Assembly (NCBI GenBank): GCA_023408075.1
Contig: JAEYKW010000006.1
Location: 62,001-126,000 of the forward strand
Direction of reading: 5' to 3'
Length of the DNA: 64,000 nt
Origin: Bacillota bacterium
GTDB lineage: Bacteria; Bacillota; Clostridia; Christensenellales; SZUA-584
In this document: piece by piece, positions 1-8,935 of the stretch
How the letters are laid out: each line of letters opens with the position of its first letter
How positions within the stretch are numbered: the stretch's first letter is position 1
The notes under the pieces: model-generated
The model's input: the letters and a program-made list of their open reading frames with translations, nothing else
Told to the model about the DNA's origin: nothing
Databases searched by the model: none
Program-made: the position numbers and the translations under genes

Positions 1-372
1 ACGGGTAAGCTGGAAAATCAAGAAAACTCTCTTCTTTTTCTTTACCCAAAATTTTGTAAAAAACCTGTGTGTATTGCATTGATCTATGACAAAATCAATT
101 TTTTTGTGGTTTTTTCTATAGAATAAATATGCGTACCAGATGACCGACACAATGCCGCCTTGACGCAAATAGATGACTCCGTCAATTTCTTCTTGCCCAG
201 AACCACCTTCAAACATAGGGGAAAAATGAATAATACGAATACCATGCCTCACTGCACCCGACAGCATTTTATGCGTAAAAATCTCAGCTCCGCCTGCTAA
301 CGGGGATTTTACATCCCTCCAGGATAAAGCCAATATGGTTGTATCCGAACTGTCAGACAAATCGAAATTCAT
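1..372 (-). CDS. Glycosyltransferase family 4, N-terminal part (runs off the left edge)
   Basis: This is a 124-residue N-terminal fragment whose remainder lies left of the window. Near residue 20 it has WRDVKSPLAGGAEIF, the Gly-Gly-Ala-Glu acceptor-side loop typical of GT-B fold GT4 enzymes that transfer sugars from nucleotide donors at the cytoplasmic membrane face. The start is the ATG at 372, preceded by AGGGAGA at good spacing. A sigma-A-like promoter lies about 70 bases upstream, so this gene may open its own transcript. The donor and acceptor cannot be read from the fragment. The family call is firm because the motif is intact; the exact role is unknown. Confidence 0.8.
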   Translation of the reverse strand, partial: MNFDLSDSSDTTILALSWRDVKSPLAGGAEIFTHKMLSGAVRHGIRIIHFSPMFEGGSGQEEIDGVIYLRQGGIVSVIWYAYLFYRKNHKKIDFVIDQCNTHRFFTKFWVKKKKRVFLIFQLTR

Positions 373-440
373 AAATTCTCCCTGAAGCATTATTTAAACA
401 CGCATAAAGAGACACAATGCATTCACAATGACGAATTCAT

Positions 441-468
441 ATTATATCATAGGCGAAAGTAAAAACAA
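441..468 (-). promoter_or_regulatory. Sigma-A-like promoter for the left-edge glycosyltransferase
   Basis: Read on the minus strand, TTGTTT and TATAAT are separated by 16 bases, about 70 bases before the ATG at 372. The rest of the gap 373-627 shows no gene or strong hairpin. Confidence 0.55.
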
Positions 469-627
469 GTATTTATATCGCCGTTATCTTACATTTACTG
501 CAAACTCATTTGAAACAGTGACCCTTCGCCCTTCCCTAAAACTGTATACAGACTTAAAACCAATACGCTGATATCGCTCATTAAAATTCGCTCAGCATAT
601 CCAAGAATCATACCGTTATCACTGGCT

Positions 628-1794
628 CTAAAAATTGTTATTATCCAGCTCTGATAGATATTTCAATTCATTTGCTGCAATTGTATCCCAAGTATATCGG
701 CCAAAAACCAAATCATGTCCTTCTTTTGCCAGCTTCTCTCGCTTTGGCTCGTTTGATAGTAGTTCAATTGCTAATTCAGCCATCTTATCGGTCTTACCGA
801 AGGGCGCTTCCTGATTGATCCCATTAAAAATGTGCTTATAAGCCGGCAAATCATACGTCACGGCGGTCAAATGACATGCCATCGCTTCAGCTATCGCAAT
901 TCCCCATCCCTCTTCATGACTGGGAAATATAAATACCTTCGCCCTCTTCATGTAGGCGTATGCATCCCGGCTTTCTAAAAAACCCAAAATGTCTACTTTG
1001 CCTTCCAAACCATATTTGTCTAAAAGAGATTTTAAATTTGCTTCAGTCTTTTCATCGCCTTTCCCGATTATTGCAAGACGCGCTTCAGGAAGCTTCTTAT
1101 TGACAATGCTCCAAATCTCCGCAATATCGTAAATGCCTTTACTCGGAGCCAAACGCCCCATATATATGGCTTCATAGCTCCCACCAGCATCCGTATTTGG
1201 CTGGCTTGAATTGATCAGCGGCGCATCAATCCCGCAGTCGACCAATCTGATCTTATTTTTATCAAATCCGTCTTTCTCCAGCTGCTCTTTTACCGGCGTA
1301 TTGATGACAAGTATGCTATCCGCGTGCTTCTTTATTAACCGCAAGCTGTAACGCTGTTCATAATATGCAATTATATTATTGATTTTCCCGCCGGGCCTCG
1401 TTTTATAATGCTCGATAATGTGAAAGACCGGAACAACAATCTTGCTTCCTTTATTGCGCTTTTTTCCGCGTATAGCCGGAAGAATATCCGGCAAATATGC
1501 GGATGTGCAATAGTATATAATTCCGTTTGACTTTTTGGGTATATCGCGTAAAGCTCTCTTGGTATGGATCATATACCGCAATATGATATTCCGGCTCTGT
1601 GATTTCTTTGTTGACGTAATAACTGTTTTTGCTGGCGCGATCCCGAATTCGCAAATTGTTTGGGCAAATATTTGCGGCGCATACACTGTGCAATCCATAT
1701 GATTCTTAGATAAATATGCCAATACTTCTAAAGCTCTTCTGTCTCCTCCCGACATACCACTTAAAGTGGCATTAAACAGCATGTGGATATTCAT
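628..1794 (-). CDS. Glycosyltransferase family 4 (GT-B, retaining)
   Basis: A 388-residue cytoplasmic or membrane-associated sugar transferase for polysaccharide assembly. The N-terminal half carries the SGMSGGDRR acceptor-side loop near residue 12. The C-terminal half carries the donor-domain strand YMGRLAPSKG near 211 and the EX7E pair E295/E303 within EEGWGIAIAE, which binds the nucleotide-sugar in GT4 enzymes. The length is normal for the family. The ATG at 1794 follows AAGGAG at seven bases. It lies directly downstream, in transcription order, of the broken jelly-roll segment and the membrane protein before it, so it is probably part of the same transcript. Sugar specificity is not readable. 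Confidence 0.85.
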   Translation of the reverse strand: MNIHMLFNATLSGMSGGDRRALEVLAYLSKNHMDCTVYAPQIFAQTICEFGIAPAKTVITSTKKSQSRNIILRYMIHTKRALRDIPKKSNGIIYYCTSAYLPDILPAIRGKKRNKGSKIVVPVFHIIEHYKTRPGGKINNIIAYYEQRYSLRLIKKHADSILVINTPVKEQLEKDGFDKNKIRLVDCGIDAPLINSSQPNTDAGGSYEAIYMGRLAPSKGIYDIAEIWSIVNKKLPEARLAIIGKGDEKTEANLKSLLDKYGLEGKVDILGFLESRDAYAYMKRAKVFIFPSHEEGWGIAIAEAMACHLTAVTYDLPAYKHIFNGINQEAPFGKTDKMAELAIELLSNEPKREKLAKEGHDLVFGRYTWDTIAANELKYLSELDNNNF

Positions 1795-1831
1795 GACTTC
1801 ACTCCTTGCGTTCAGCTCACACCCAGGTATT

Positions 1832-2426
1832 TTACTGGAGGCTGATCATGAGATCTTTAACACCGATCCCTAAAACCCTTGTATCGCTTCCCATTCCAAG
1901 CTCTGCCGGTGAAACAGCATTCTTCGTGTGAATGATTAGATTTGTTATTTGAGACTTATCGATGTATCTTGCCGGATCCTTTAATACTCTGATTAAATAA
2001 TACGTCATTTTTACACACAATTTCAACAGCTAATCCCTCGGGCTGGGGTAACGCGACAACATCCATATCCACCCGTATATCTTCACCGCTTGAATCAGCA
2101 AGTATTAACGGCAAATAACATAGGCCGGGTTTGCTCCATAATCCCCAACCTTCTTTGTCATACCAACCAAGATCAAATACTGCATTTTCGTTATCTTCAG
2201 CTGCGTTGATAACCTTACCATATGGCACGGACAGCTCTTCCTGGGATAATTGCTGGCCGCTGTCAGCCAGCCTGCATGAGTTGAGAATCATGTTATTTGC
2301 CGACACGAGTATCCCGTCGTCCGTGGCAGGTACAGGCATCGCGACTGTATACCCATACTGTCCCTTTAGTTCTCCATTCACATATGCCTGCTCTAGACAC
2401 AGGTGATTTTCGGGCATAAAAAGCAT
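1832..2426 (-). pseudogene. Frame-broken C-terminal jelly-roll (sugar-binding-like) domain
   Basis: Translation gives one coherent domain only if a frame change is allowed near 1980. Upstream, residues such as GWYDKEGWGLWS and VDVVALP-type strands read in one frame. Downstream, NAVSPAELGMGSDTRVLGIG reads in another. Together these match the C-terminal beta-sandwich often appended to surface-polysaccharide membrane proteins and glycosyltransferases: a GW...WGxWS loop, then a PNAVSPAELG..DTRxLGI ending. Removing one G from AAAGGATCC around 1975-1987 restores the frame. The upstream end lies one frame off the stop of the membrane protein at 2428, so the domain may once have been its C-terminus. 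Sequencing error is the main alternative. Confidence 0.55.
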
Positions 2427-2427
2427 T

Positions 2428-4008
2428 TTACGGCTGACTATCGGAATAAGACATAGCAAATACCTCGTCTCCAATTCCTGCTTCCTTCATCTTAGCCAAA
2501 TAGATGCTTTCAGTTGCTTGATCATACCACAAAAAGTACTTATCTTTGTATGCCATCACATCGCTGATATCATTTGAATAATGATAGTTTTTCGAACTAT
2601 ATATGCGTCCGTAGTCCCCCAGAGTCGAAAGCTGCATATGGATTCCCACATAACCTTCTACATATATAGCAGCGCCATCCTCAAGGCTCGCGTAATACGG
2701 GCTGGCCACCAAACGGTCAAACATCTTATATCTGACCGTATCTCTCTGCTTTTCCGCTATCGTTGCGCCATTGGTGAAATCTGTCGCGATTGAACCGAAA
2801 AAGATAACAAGACATAAAAGGATAATGACAACAGGCTTCAATTTCTTGAACGCATTGCTGATATAAATGCCAATCGCAGACAGAGGAAATACAATCCAAT
2901 AATAGCAGAAATAAGAGGGCGCAAATCCTGACACGCCCAGGCTGACCCAGTTTTGATACTGAGGCGTCAAGGAATGCGGTATACAAAATACAACAGCAGC
3001 TACAAAAGATACCACAGTGATTATAATTAATTTACGCAGATCTATCTTGCTGCTTTTAATTAGTATGATGCACAGCGCCGCTGTGGCTGCCACGGCTTTA
3101 ACAATGAGTCTGATACCAACCTGAGACCAGGTAAATGCTGTATAATACCCATCCTGGAAAAACTCTCTTATCGGGAACAGACTAAATGAAAACCGAAACA
3201 GCGTCTTGAATGCCAACCCCAGATTAAAACTTGCAGGATCAATTGTCGCTCCGCCATAATTAAATTGTCCAAAGAATCTGAAAGATAAATAGATTGCGAA
3301 GTATAGGAACACAGCTATGAGATGATATTTTATTTGTTTGAAGAAATCTTTGAATCCAAAATGCAGCTTTTTATCAGCAAAGCTTGTGTTGTAAATAACG
3401 CTCAGTAAAAAAAACACTGCAAAGTAGGTTACAAAAGACTCGTATGCAGAAAATGAATCAAACATGCAAAGCGCGCTGATCCAAAGATATCTTTCCTTCC
3501 TTTTCGTCTGATATTGAATAAATGTGTATAATCCAATTAAAAATGTTGTAAGCCCAAGCTGAAAAAGAAGAGGATAAGCAATCATTAAATTGTGATTTCT
3601 GTCAATTTGAATGAAGGTGAAAAAGATAAGAGGAATCAACACACCTAAGTATTTATTAATTTTTTTACCTGCGATATATCCAAAAAAAATCACGTTGATA
3701 AGTATCGGTATATACATCAACAACACATATAAAAACTGGCTTGAGCTGGAATATACAACGTATTGCAGCATATTCCCTAAAACCTGAATTGGGCTAATAC
3801 GTCCACGTTCAAGCATCTTTGTTATTGTATCCGACATAAAATCGGAAAATGTTAAAGATTTGATCTTAAGATAAGCCCCCAAATCATCATGAGTGGTCAA
3901 AGCGACATTTCTGAGACTGTATACAACAACAAGAATGACCACCATTATGAGTGAAGCTAACAGTGCCCTTAATAAATTTTTTTTATATTCGTCTCGCAGG
4001 CTTAACAT
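2428..4008 (-). CDS. Polytopic membrane protein, GT-C-like (glucosyltransferase/flippase-type)
   Basis: A 526-residue protein with about ten to eleven hydrophobic helices. After the first helix (near residues 12-32) comes a short outside loop holding THDDLG, an acidic pair where GT-C enzymes place their catalytic aspartate. The C-terminal ~90 residues are soluble. This fits a transferase that takes a lipid-linked sugar on the outer membrane face and decorates a polymer. I recognise the general architecture (Glucos_trans_II/GtrC-like) but not a specific family. The ATG at 4008 is chosen; upstream TTG codons in frame could extend it by about 15 residues. The neighbouring DPM-type GT2 (4144-4950) could supply the lipid-linked donor. 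Confidence 0.6.
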   Translation of the reverse strand: MLSLRDEYKKNLLRALLASLIMVVILVVVYSLRNVALTTHDDLGAYLKIKSLTFSDFMSDTITKMLERGRISPIQVLGNMLQYVVYSSSSQFLYVLLMYIPILINVIFFGYIAGKKINKYLGVLIPLIFFTFIQIDRNHNLMIAYPLLFQLGLTTFLIGLYTFIQYQTKRKERYLWISALCMFDSFSAYESFVTYFAVFFLLSVIYNTSFADKKLHFGFKDFFKQIKYHLIAVFLYFAIYLSFRFFGQFNYGGATIDPASFNLGLAFKTLFRFSFSLFPIREFFQDGYYTAFTWSQVGIRLIVKAVAATAALCIILIKSSKIDLRKLIIITVVSFVAAVVFCIPHSLTPQYQNWVSLGVSGFAPSYFCYYWIVFPLSAIGIYISNAFKKLKPVVIILLCLVIFFGSIATDFTNGATIAEKQRDTVRYKMFDRLVASPYYASLEDGAAIYVEGYVGIHMQLSTLGDYGRIYSSKNYHYSNDISDVMAYKDKYFLWYDQATESIYLAKMKEAGIGDEVFAMSYSDSQP

Positions 4009-4143
4009 TGGTTTATGGAAATCCCCCTCATTGAACAATGATAAATACCACAATTACTCAAAGCAGTGAGAAAAATATTTGAACATATGTTTTATGCTCA
4101 ATTATTTTTGCTTTATTCATTTTGACGAAAATACTGCATAAAA

Positions 4144-4950
4144 TCACTGCTTTAAAGAATCGTTGTGCACATCTTTTGTGTTACTGGCAATACCCGCCGC
4201 CGTATGATCCTTATCATAATACTTCAAAATATACATCCGGTAGAAAATAGCTAATGTATCTTTTGTGACATTAAATATATCTCTCGTTTTAATGCGGCTC
4301 CCAAGGTTGCCGCGTTGAAATATCACCTCAATAGGTGCCGATTTGATCTTCTTGCCTCTCCTGTGCAAAATGGCGAGCATCTCAATGTCGTAAGCAAAAC
4401 GCTTGACAAGTATCTTCTGCATAACAGGCTTAATGGCATCCGCCCTGAAAAGCTTGATGCCCGTCTGTGTATCTTTTACATTCAAATGAAAAAGAATCAG
4501 CAGAAAAATATAATACCCCCAGCTGATAATCCTGCGGTGCCACGGATAATCGACCTTGCTCTCGGGATGCAGCTTGGAACCGATAACAGCATCACAGTCC
4601 GATTCAAGCATAATTTCAAAAAATCTTTCGAGCTGCTTTGGATGCAAATCCAAATCGGCATCGCAAAATGCAATATAATCACCGGTGGCGGCCCTTGTAC
4701 CCGTTTTAAGAGCATGTCCTTTTCCAAAGTTCGGCTGGCTGTTGATCACTTGAATATGAAGGTCATCAAAGGACGCACGCCTCGCTTCTTCCAGCGTATT
4801 GTCCTTGCTGCCGTCGTTCACAACAATAATTTCATATTTGGACACAAAGCCCGCGATCGTTTTCGAAGTCTCCATCGCATTTTCATATATCGATGCCTCT
4901 TCGTTATAAGCCGGCATGATTACACTCAGCTTTCCAATACGGTCAATCAT
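4144..4950 (-). CDS. GT2 dolichyl-phosphate mannose synthase-like transferase
   Basis: A 268-residue GT-A enzyme without C-terminal membrane helices. It has SVIMPAYNEE near the start, IIVVNDGSKDNT for nucleotide binding, and the metal-binding CDADLDLHP around residue 100. Enzymes like this load a sugar onto undecaprenyl phosphate, to be used outside by a GT-C protein such as the one encoded at 2428-4008. The start is the ATG at 4950, which overlaps the flippase stop by eight bases and is preceded by GGAG. A longer upstream in-frame start is less likely because it would lie inside the flippase gene. The sugar is unknown. Confidence 0.85.
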   Translation of the reverse strand: MIDRIGKLSVIMPAYNEEASIYENAMETSKTIAGFVSKYEIIVVNDGSKDNTLEEARRASFDDLHIQVINSQPNFGKGHALKTGTRAATGDYIAFCDADLDLHPKQLERFFEIMLESDCDAVIGSKLHPESKVDYPWHRRIISWGYYIFLLILFHLNVKDTQTGIKLFRADAIKPVMQKILVKRFAYDIEMLAILHRRGKKIKSAPIEVIFQRGNLGSRIKTRDIFNVTKDTLAIFYRMYILKYYDKDHTAAGIASNTKDVHNDSLKQ

Positions 4951-6241
4951 TTTTTGTCTCCGTCTGCACTTGCTTGGAAATAAACAATATAACCGCATCC
5001 GCCACTGCCCCCACTGCGAGCACAGCCGCCAAGCAGTAAATCATCTGCGGTATGGAACTGTGAAAAAACTGTACCAAAACACCGCTTAAAACGATGCATC
5101 CGATGAGCGTAATACTCAATACCCGGGTCTTCCCCGTGGCCATCTGATAGTTCATCAATATTGTGAATATCGTAACGGGAATCACAAGCGAAGAAATCGG
5201 CAGCAGCAGCGGCGCCGAGGATAAATACTTTTGCCCATATAGGATGTTGATAATAAAGTCCGGAAACAGATTCAGCACCAGAGCGCAAAGCACCGCGATG
5301 CCGCCCGAATAAAGCAGCGACTTGAAAAGCAGCCTTTTGGCTCCGACTCCTTTAACAACCTTCTCCATCGTCATCGGGAACAGCGCCGCCACAATGGCCG
5401 TCGCGGCATACAGGCTGATTTTCCCAATCATCATTGCGGAAGAATAAATACCCGCTTCCTGCTCAGAAAAGAAATATTTGACCAGCAGAATGTCTCCGTT
5501 CGTAATCAGGCTGATGCAAACCTGAATAACGATAACTTTGCCGACAAAGCGGAAAAACATCTGCTTGGGAAACGGCTCCGGTCCATCATTTTCGGGCCTG
5601 ATAATTTGACTCCGAATCTGAAAAATACCATAGCCAAACGATATGAACATTCCCAAAATGATGGCCGTTATCGGCCCGTATAACTGAAGCCCAATGAGCA
5701 CCAGCGCTATGCCGAAAGCAAACTTGCCCAGAATAGCGAGAAAGGAAGTCATGCCGAAATGGAAAAACCGTTTTAAGCCCTGCAAAATTCCCAATACAAC
5801 GGAAGTAAACAGGCTCACAACTGACGCAATGACAGTCGCGATGACAAGTATATCATTCCCGATTTTCAGCTCACGGCTGATAACAGAGGAAAATACAATA
5901 CCGAGCAGAAGAATAGCGCCTGCGAATACCGCAATCACTTTGAGTATCGAAATGAATAAATATCTGAGGCGGTGAAGGCGCTCATGGTGAACATATTCAA
6001 CGGTATACTTGGCCGTGACCATCGTCATCACACCTGAAATAACAGAAAGAATGGCGATAATTGAGAGCAGCGCGGAAAGGCGGCCATAATCCTCTACATC
6101 AAGCAGCCCTCCCATTATGATCTGAAACAGATAATTTAAAAAATTCCCGAACATCATTATAATAAAAAGCATGAAGCTGTTTTTTTCCAGTTCACCTGCT
6201 CTTCTAAAAATTCTCACAAAGAAATTTCGCGGACGATCCAT
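4943..6241 (-). CDS. MOP-family polysaccharide flippase (Wzx-like)
   Basis: A 432-residue integral membrane protein with about twelve to fourteen helices and a basic N-terminal segment. It resembles the polysaccharide transport (PST) branch of the MOP superfamily, which moves undecaprenyl-diphosphate-linked repeat units across the membrane. Typical features are the early GLLDVEDYGRLSAL segment and the mid-protein break before the second six-helix bundle (near residue 210). It is translationally coupled to the downstream GT2 gene. Its presence beside an ABC-type export module (Wzm/Wzt) at 10.6-16.5 kb suggests two export routes in one locus. Confidence 0.85.
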   Translation of the reverse strand: MDRPRNFFVRIFRRAGELEKNSFMLFIIMMFGNFLNYLFQIIMGGLLDVEDYGRLSALLSIIAILSVISGVMTMVTAKYTVEYVHHERLHRLRYLFISILKVIAVFAGAILLLGIVFSSVISRELKIGNDILVIATVIASVVSLFTSVVLGILQGLKRFFHFGMTSFLAILGKFAFGIALVLIGLQLYGPITAIILGMFISFGYGIFQIRSQIIRPENDGPEPFPKQMFFRFVGKVIVIQVCISLITNGDILLVKYFFSEQEAGIYSSAMMIGKISLYAATAIVAALFPMTMEKVVKGVGAKRLLFKSLLYSGGIAVLCALVLNLFPDFIINILYGQKYLSSAPLLLPISSLVIPVTIFTILMNYQMATGKTRVLSITLIGCIVLSGVLVQFFHSSIPQMIYCLAAVLAVGAVADAVILFISKQVQTETKND

Positions 6242-6330
6242 ACAACAACCCTTTTGGCAAGTATATTAAAATACAAATGAAAACCCCACCCGTGCCTTAA
6301 TCCATGTCCCCATATACTCGCAATATTTTT

Positions 6331-6359
6331 TACATATGGTTAAGTTTGCATAACCTCAA
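6331..6359 (-). promoter_or_regulatory. Candidate promoter for the flippase-GT2 transcript
   Basis: TTGAGG and TATGTA are separated by 17 bases on the minus strand, about 90 bases before the flippase ATG. In the remainder of the gap 6242-6556, near 6515-6545, there is a short CCGG-loop-CCGG stem followed by five T in minus-strand sense. It may end the upstream glycosyltransferase transcript, but it is weak. Confidence 0.4.
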
Positions 6360-6556
6360 ACAGTTTATCAGATAACGAATTTAATAACAAGCTGAGAATC
6401 ATGAAAAAATAGCTTTTACCTTGTTGATATTCAGCAAATAAAAATCATATTCCCGCCATATTCTTGTACGGCTTTTCCCGATTCCGGCAGTCCCTCCGCG
6501 TCACTTGCGGCTCTTAAAAACCGCCGGAGCACCGGTCTGTTTTTATATTGAACGCG

Positions 6557-7732
6557 TTAACTTTTCGCTATGTCTTCAATAAGTCCGGATATTTTTCTTA
6601 CGATATCCTCCCAACGGTAATTGTCATTTACATATCGCCTTCCATTCTCTCTCATCTCCGAATATTCCTGCGGATGGCTAAGCAGATAACTCAACGACAA
6701 TTCAAACTCAAAATATCCCGTAAAATATAAGCCGGCATTGCTTCTGATGCAGTGCCCCTTCAAGACTTCACAGTCTCCGTTGACAAGGACCGGCCTTCCG
6801 AGAATCATGCTTTCCAGCACAACCATTGATAAGCTCTCGAATTCAGATGCGAGTACCAGCGCCACGCTGTCACGAATGACAACAAACTTGTTCACTTCGC
6901 TCACAAAACCGAGACTGATGATATCCGGGTCTTTGGGAATATCCATCACGGGCTTCCCGAGCAGTACAAGTTTCAAATCGCCCGGGTTGCGTTTTTTATA
7001 TTCCCTGAAATAATCAAACAGCCTGCCGCAGCCTTTGGATTCGTCAATACGCCCTGCATAAACGATGTACTTATCCAGACCGTATAAACCGCCGGCGCTC
7101 AAAGATGCATCCAGCTTGGGAACATCCACCCCCACACCAGCCATCACCGACGGCGTGTTTTCCACAGAAAACAATTTCTCGATAAGTACTTTTTCCTCAT
7201 AGGTGTTATAAATCAGTCCTGCGGCATTTTCAAACACGGACTTATAATGTCTCAAATAGATGGGCGGCTCATTATGCGCTGTCGGTATCAGCAAAGCGTT
7301 TTTCATTCCCTTGGGCAGACACATGGCGCTCAGATAATAAAGATAGGTCATAAACAGAACACTGTGATATTCGGTATGGTGCTGTACGATATATTCGGCC
7401 AATTCCGGGCAGTACGGGCCCTGTTCGTCGATCCATCTGCGCTCCTGCTCCTCTGTATGGCTCTGATCGCAAAAAACCTCTTCCGAAAGCTTGTTGAATC
7501 GCTTGATATTTCTTTCTTTTTTCACCGCAAAGCGCTTAACCCTAACACCATTGATCATTGATTCACCGGCAGGATAAACGTTCGCCCACGACACATAATC
7601 CATAGCGCAGGAGGTCAGCACCTCCACGTCATACCTTTCCGTGAGTTTTTCAGCAAGCTGCCGACAATGCAACTCCGCTCCGCCGTTAACTTCCAAGCCG
7701 TATCTTTGGCATACCATTGCGATCTTCTTCAT
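6557..7732 (-). CDS. Glycosyltransferase family 4, tandem paralogue A
   Basis: A 391-residue GT-B enzyme. NGGAELHCRQLAEKL near residue 17 is the acceptor-side glycine loop. YAGRIDESKGC begins the donor domain, and EFESLSMVVLE supplies the paired acidic residues of the EX7E motif. Its architecture parallels that of the gene just upstream (7729-8922), including a shared AGLYF.GYFEFE..LSYLL ending, so the two look like a duplication. ATG and the preceding gene's TGA overlap as ATGA, indicating translational coupling. It is the last gene of its run before the gap at 6242-6556. The donor sugar is not readable. Confidence 0.87.
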   Translation of the reverse strand: MKKIAMVCQRYGLEVNGGAELHCRQLAEKLTERYDVEVLTSCAMDYVSWANVYPAGESMINGVRVKRFAVKKERNIKRFNKLSEEVFCDQSHTEEQERRWIDEQGPYCPELAEYIVQHHTEYHSVLFMTYLYYLSAMCLPKGMKNALLIPTAHNEPPIYLRHYKSVFENAAGLIYNTYEEKVLIEKLFSVENTPSVMAGVGVDVPKLDASLSAGGLYGLDKYIVYAGRIDESKGCGRLFDYFREYKKRNPGDLKLVLLGKPVMDIPKDPDIISLGFVSEVNKFVVIRDSVALVLASEFESLSMVVLESMILGRPVLVNGDCEVLKGHCIRSNAGLYFTGYFEFELSLSYLLSHPQEYSEMRENGRRYVNDNYRWEDIVRKISGLIEDIAKS

Positions 7733-8922
7733 TTTTCCGCCTCACTCACCTTTTCAAAGAACCTTGTATATTTGTCCGTCACAACATCCCATGAATAACG
7801 GCTCAGCACAAAATCCCTGCCGTTTTGGCCCATTTCATCTGCTGCTTGCGTGTTATTCAGTATATAATTAAGACAGCCCTCAAACTCAAAATAATTTTCA
7901 TAATACAGGCCCGCGTTTGCCTGAATCACGAACTCTCTCGTCACATCGCAGCCGCCGTTCACAAGCACCGGCCTGCCGCAGAGCCAGCTCTCCATAATCA
8001 CAATGGAAAAGCTCTCAAACGAAGACGGCTGGCACAACACCTGCGCAGCCGCGCACGCATCGTATTTATCCTCTACGGGGATAAATCCGAGATCATGGAC
8101 ATCTTTTTTAACCGGATCGGGTATTTTAATCTGCCCTCCTCCGGTCAGCACGAGCTGCAAACCGCTATCGTGCCGCTTTTTATATTCCGCAAAATATTGC
8201 AGCAGCACGTCAACATTCTTTCCGGAATCTTTTCTGCCCATATAAAGCACAAACGGCGCACCGATATGATACTTTTGCTCAAACCGGTTCTTGTCAGGCT
8301 GCATATTGGTATTAACACCAACACCGATAACTTGGGAAGGTACATTGTCCAAGTTAAATGTGCGTTTAGCCAGCTGTGCCTCCGCCTCTGCGTTAAACAG
8401 CATCCCCGCCACGTTGGAAAACGCTTCTTTGAAAACATTTAAATACAAATAGCTCTCATCATGAAAACACGGAATCAGTACGGATTTTTCAGGGCATGCC
8501 ATGCAACCGTAATAGGTGGTGCCGAACATATAGGGAATAAACACAAACAGCGCGTATTCGCCGCTGTTTCCTTGGATATATTCATAGAGGTCAGTGCTGT
8601 TTATCATATTGTCAACGAAAATCTTTTCTTCTTCGGGGGATATGGACATCCCTTTCATCAGCTTTGCGTTGACATGATCAAACAATTCCCTGTCTCTGTT
8701 GCAAACCTTGAATCTGCGCACAGGCAGTCCGCACTCGCTGTAAATGCCCTCCGCATAATCGTTCACGCCCCAATCGCTCAAAAACTCTTTGGCGCAAGTT
8801 GTGAGTATTTCAATTTCGAGACCGGCTTCATGCAGATGGCCCGCGATGCCACGTAGCAATGCCTCCGCACCTCCCGGTATATTCTCGCCGAACCAAGGGG
8901 TGACGAAACCAATTTTTTTCAT
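7729..8922 (-). CDS. Glycosyltransferase family 4, tandem paralogue B
   Basis: A 397-residue GT-B transferase and the paralogue of the gene at 6557-7732. PGGAEALLRGIAGHL near residue 15 forms the acceptor loop, YMGRKDSGKN opens the donor domain, and SSFESFSIVIMES carries the EX7E acids. I chose the ATG at 8922 because GGAG sits six bases before it. Another ATG four codons upstream overlaps that ribosome binding site. It follows the GT4 gene at 8936-10000 with almost no gap, and all three probably act in sequence on one glycan. The sugars transferred cannot be told from the sequence. Confidence 0.87.
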   Translation of the reverse strand: MKKIGFVTPWFGENIPGGAEALLRGIAGHLHEAGLEIEILTTCAKEFLSDWGVNDYAEGIYSECGLPVRRFKVCNRDRELFDHVNAKLMKGMSISPEEEKIFVDNMINSTDLYEYIQGNSGEYALFVFIPYMFGTTYYGCMACPEKSVLIPCFHDESYLYLNVFKEAFSNVAGMLFNAEAEAQLAKRTFNLDNVPSQVIGVGVNTNMQPDKNRFEQKYHIGAPFVLYMGRKDSGKNVDVLLQYFAEYKKRHDSGLQLVLTGGGQIKIPDPVKKDVHDLGFIPVEDKYDACAAAQVLCQPSSFESFSIVIMESWLCGRPVLVNGGCDVTREFVIQANAGLYYENYFEFEGCLNYILNNTQAADEMGQNGRDFVLSRYSWDVVTDKYTRFFEKVSEAEK

Positions 8923-8935
8923 TCGAATCTCCATT

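Noticed and set aside
1832..2026. Separate 64-residue gene
   Set aside because: Its residues continue the jelly-roll domain from the neighbouring frame, so it is better read as a frame-broken end.
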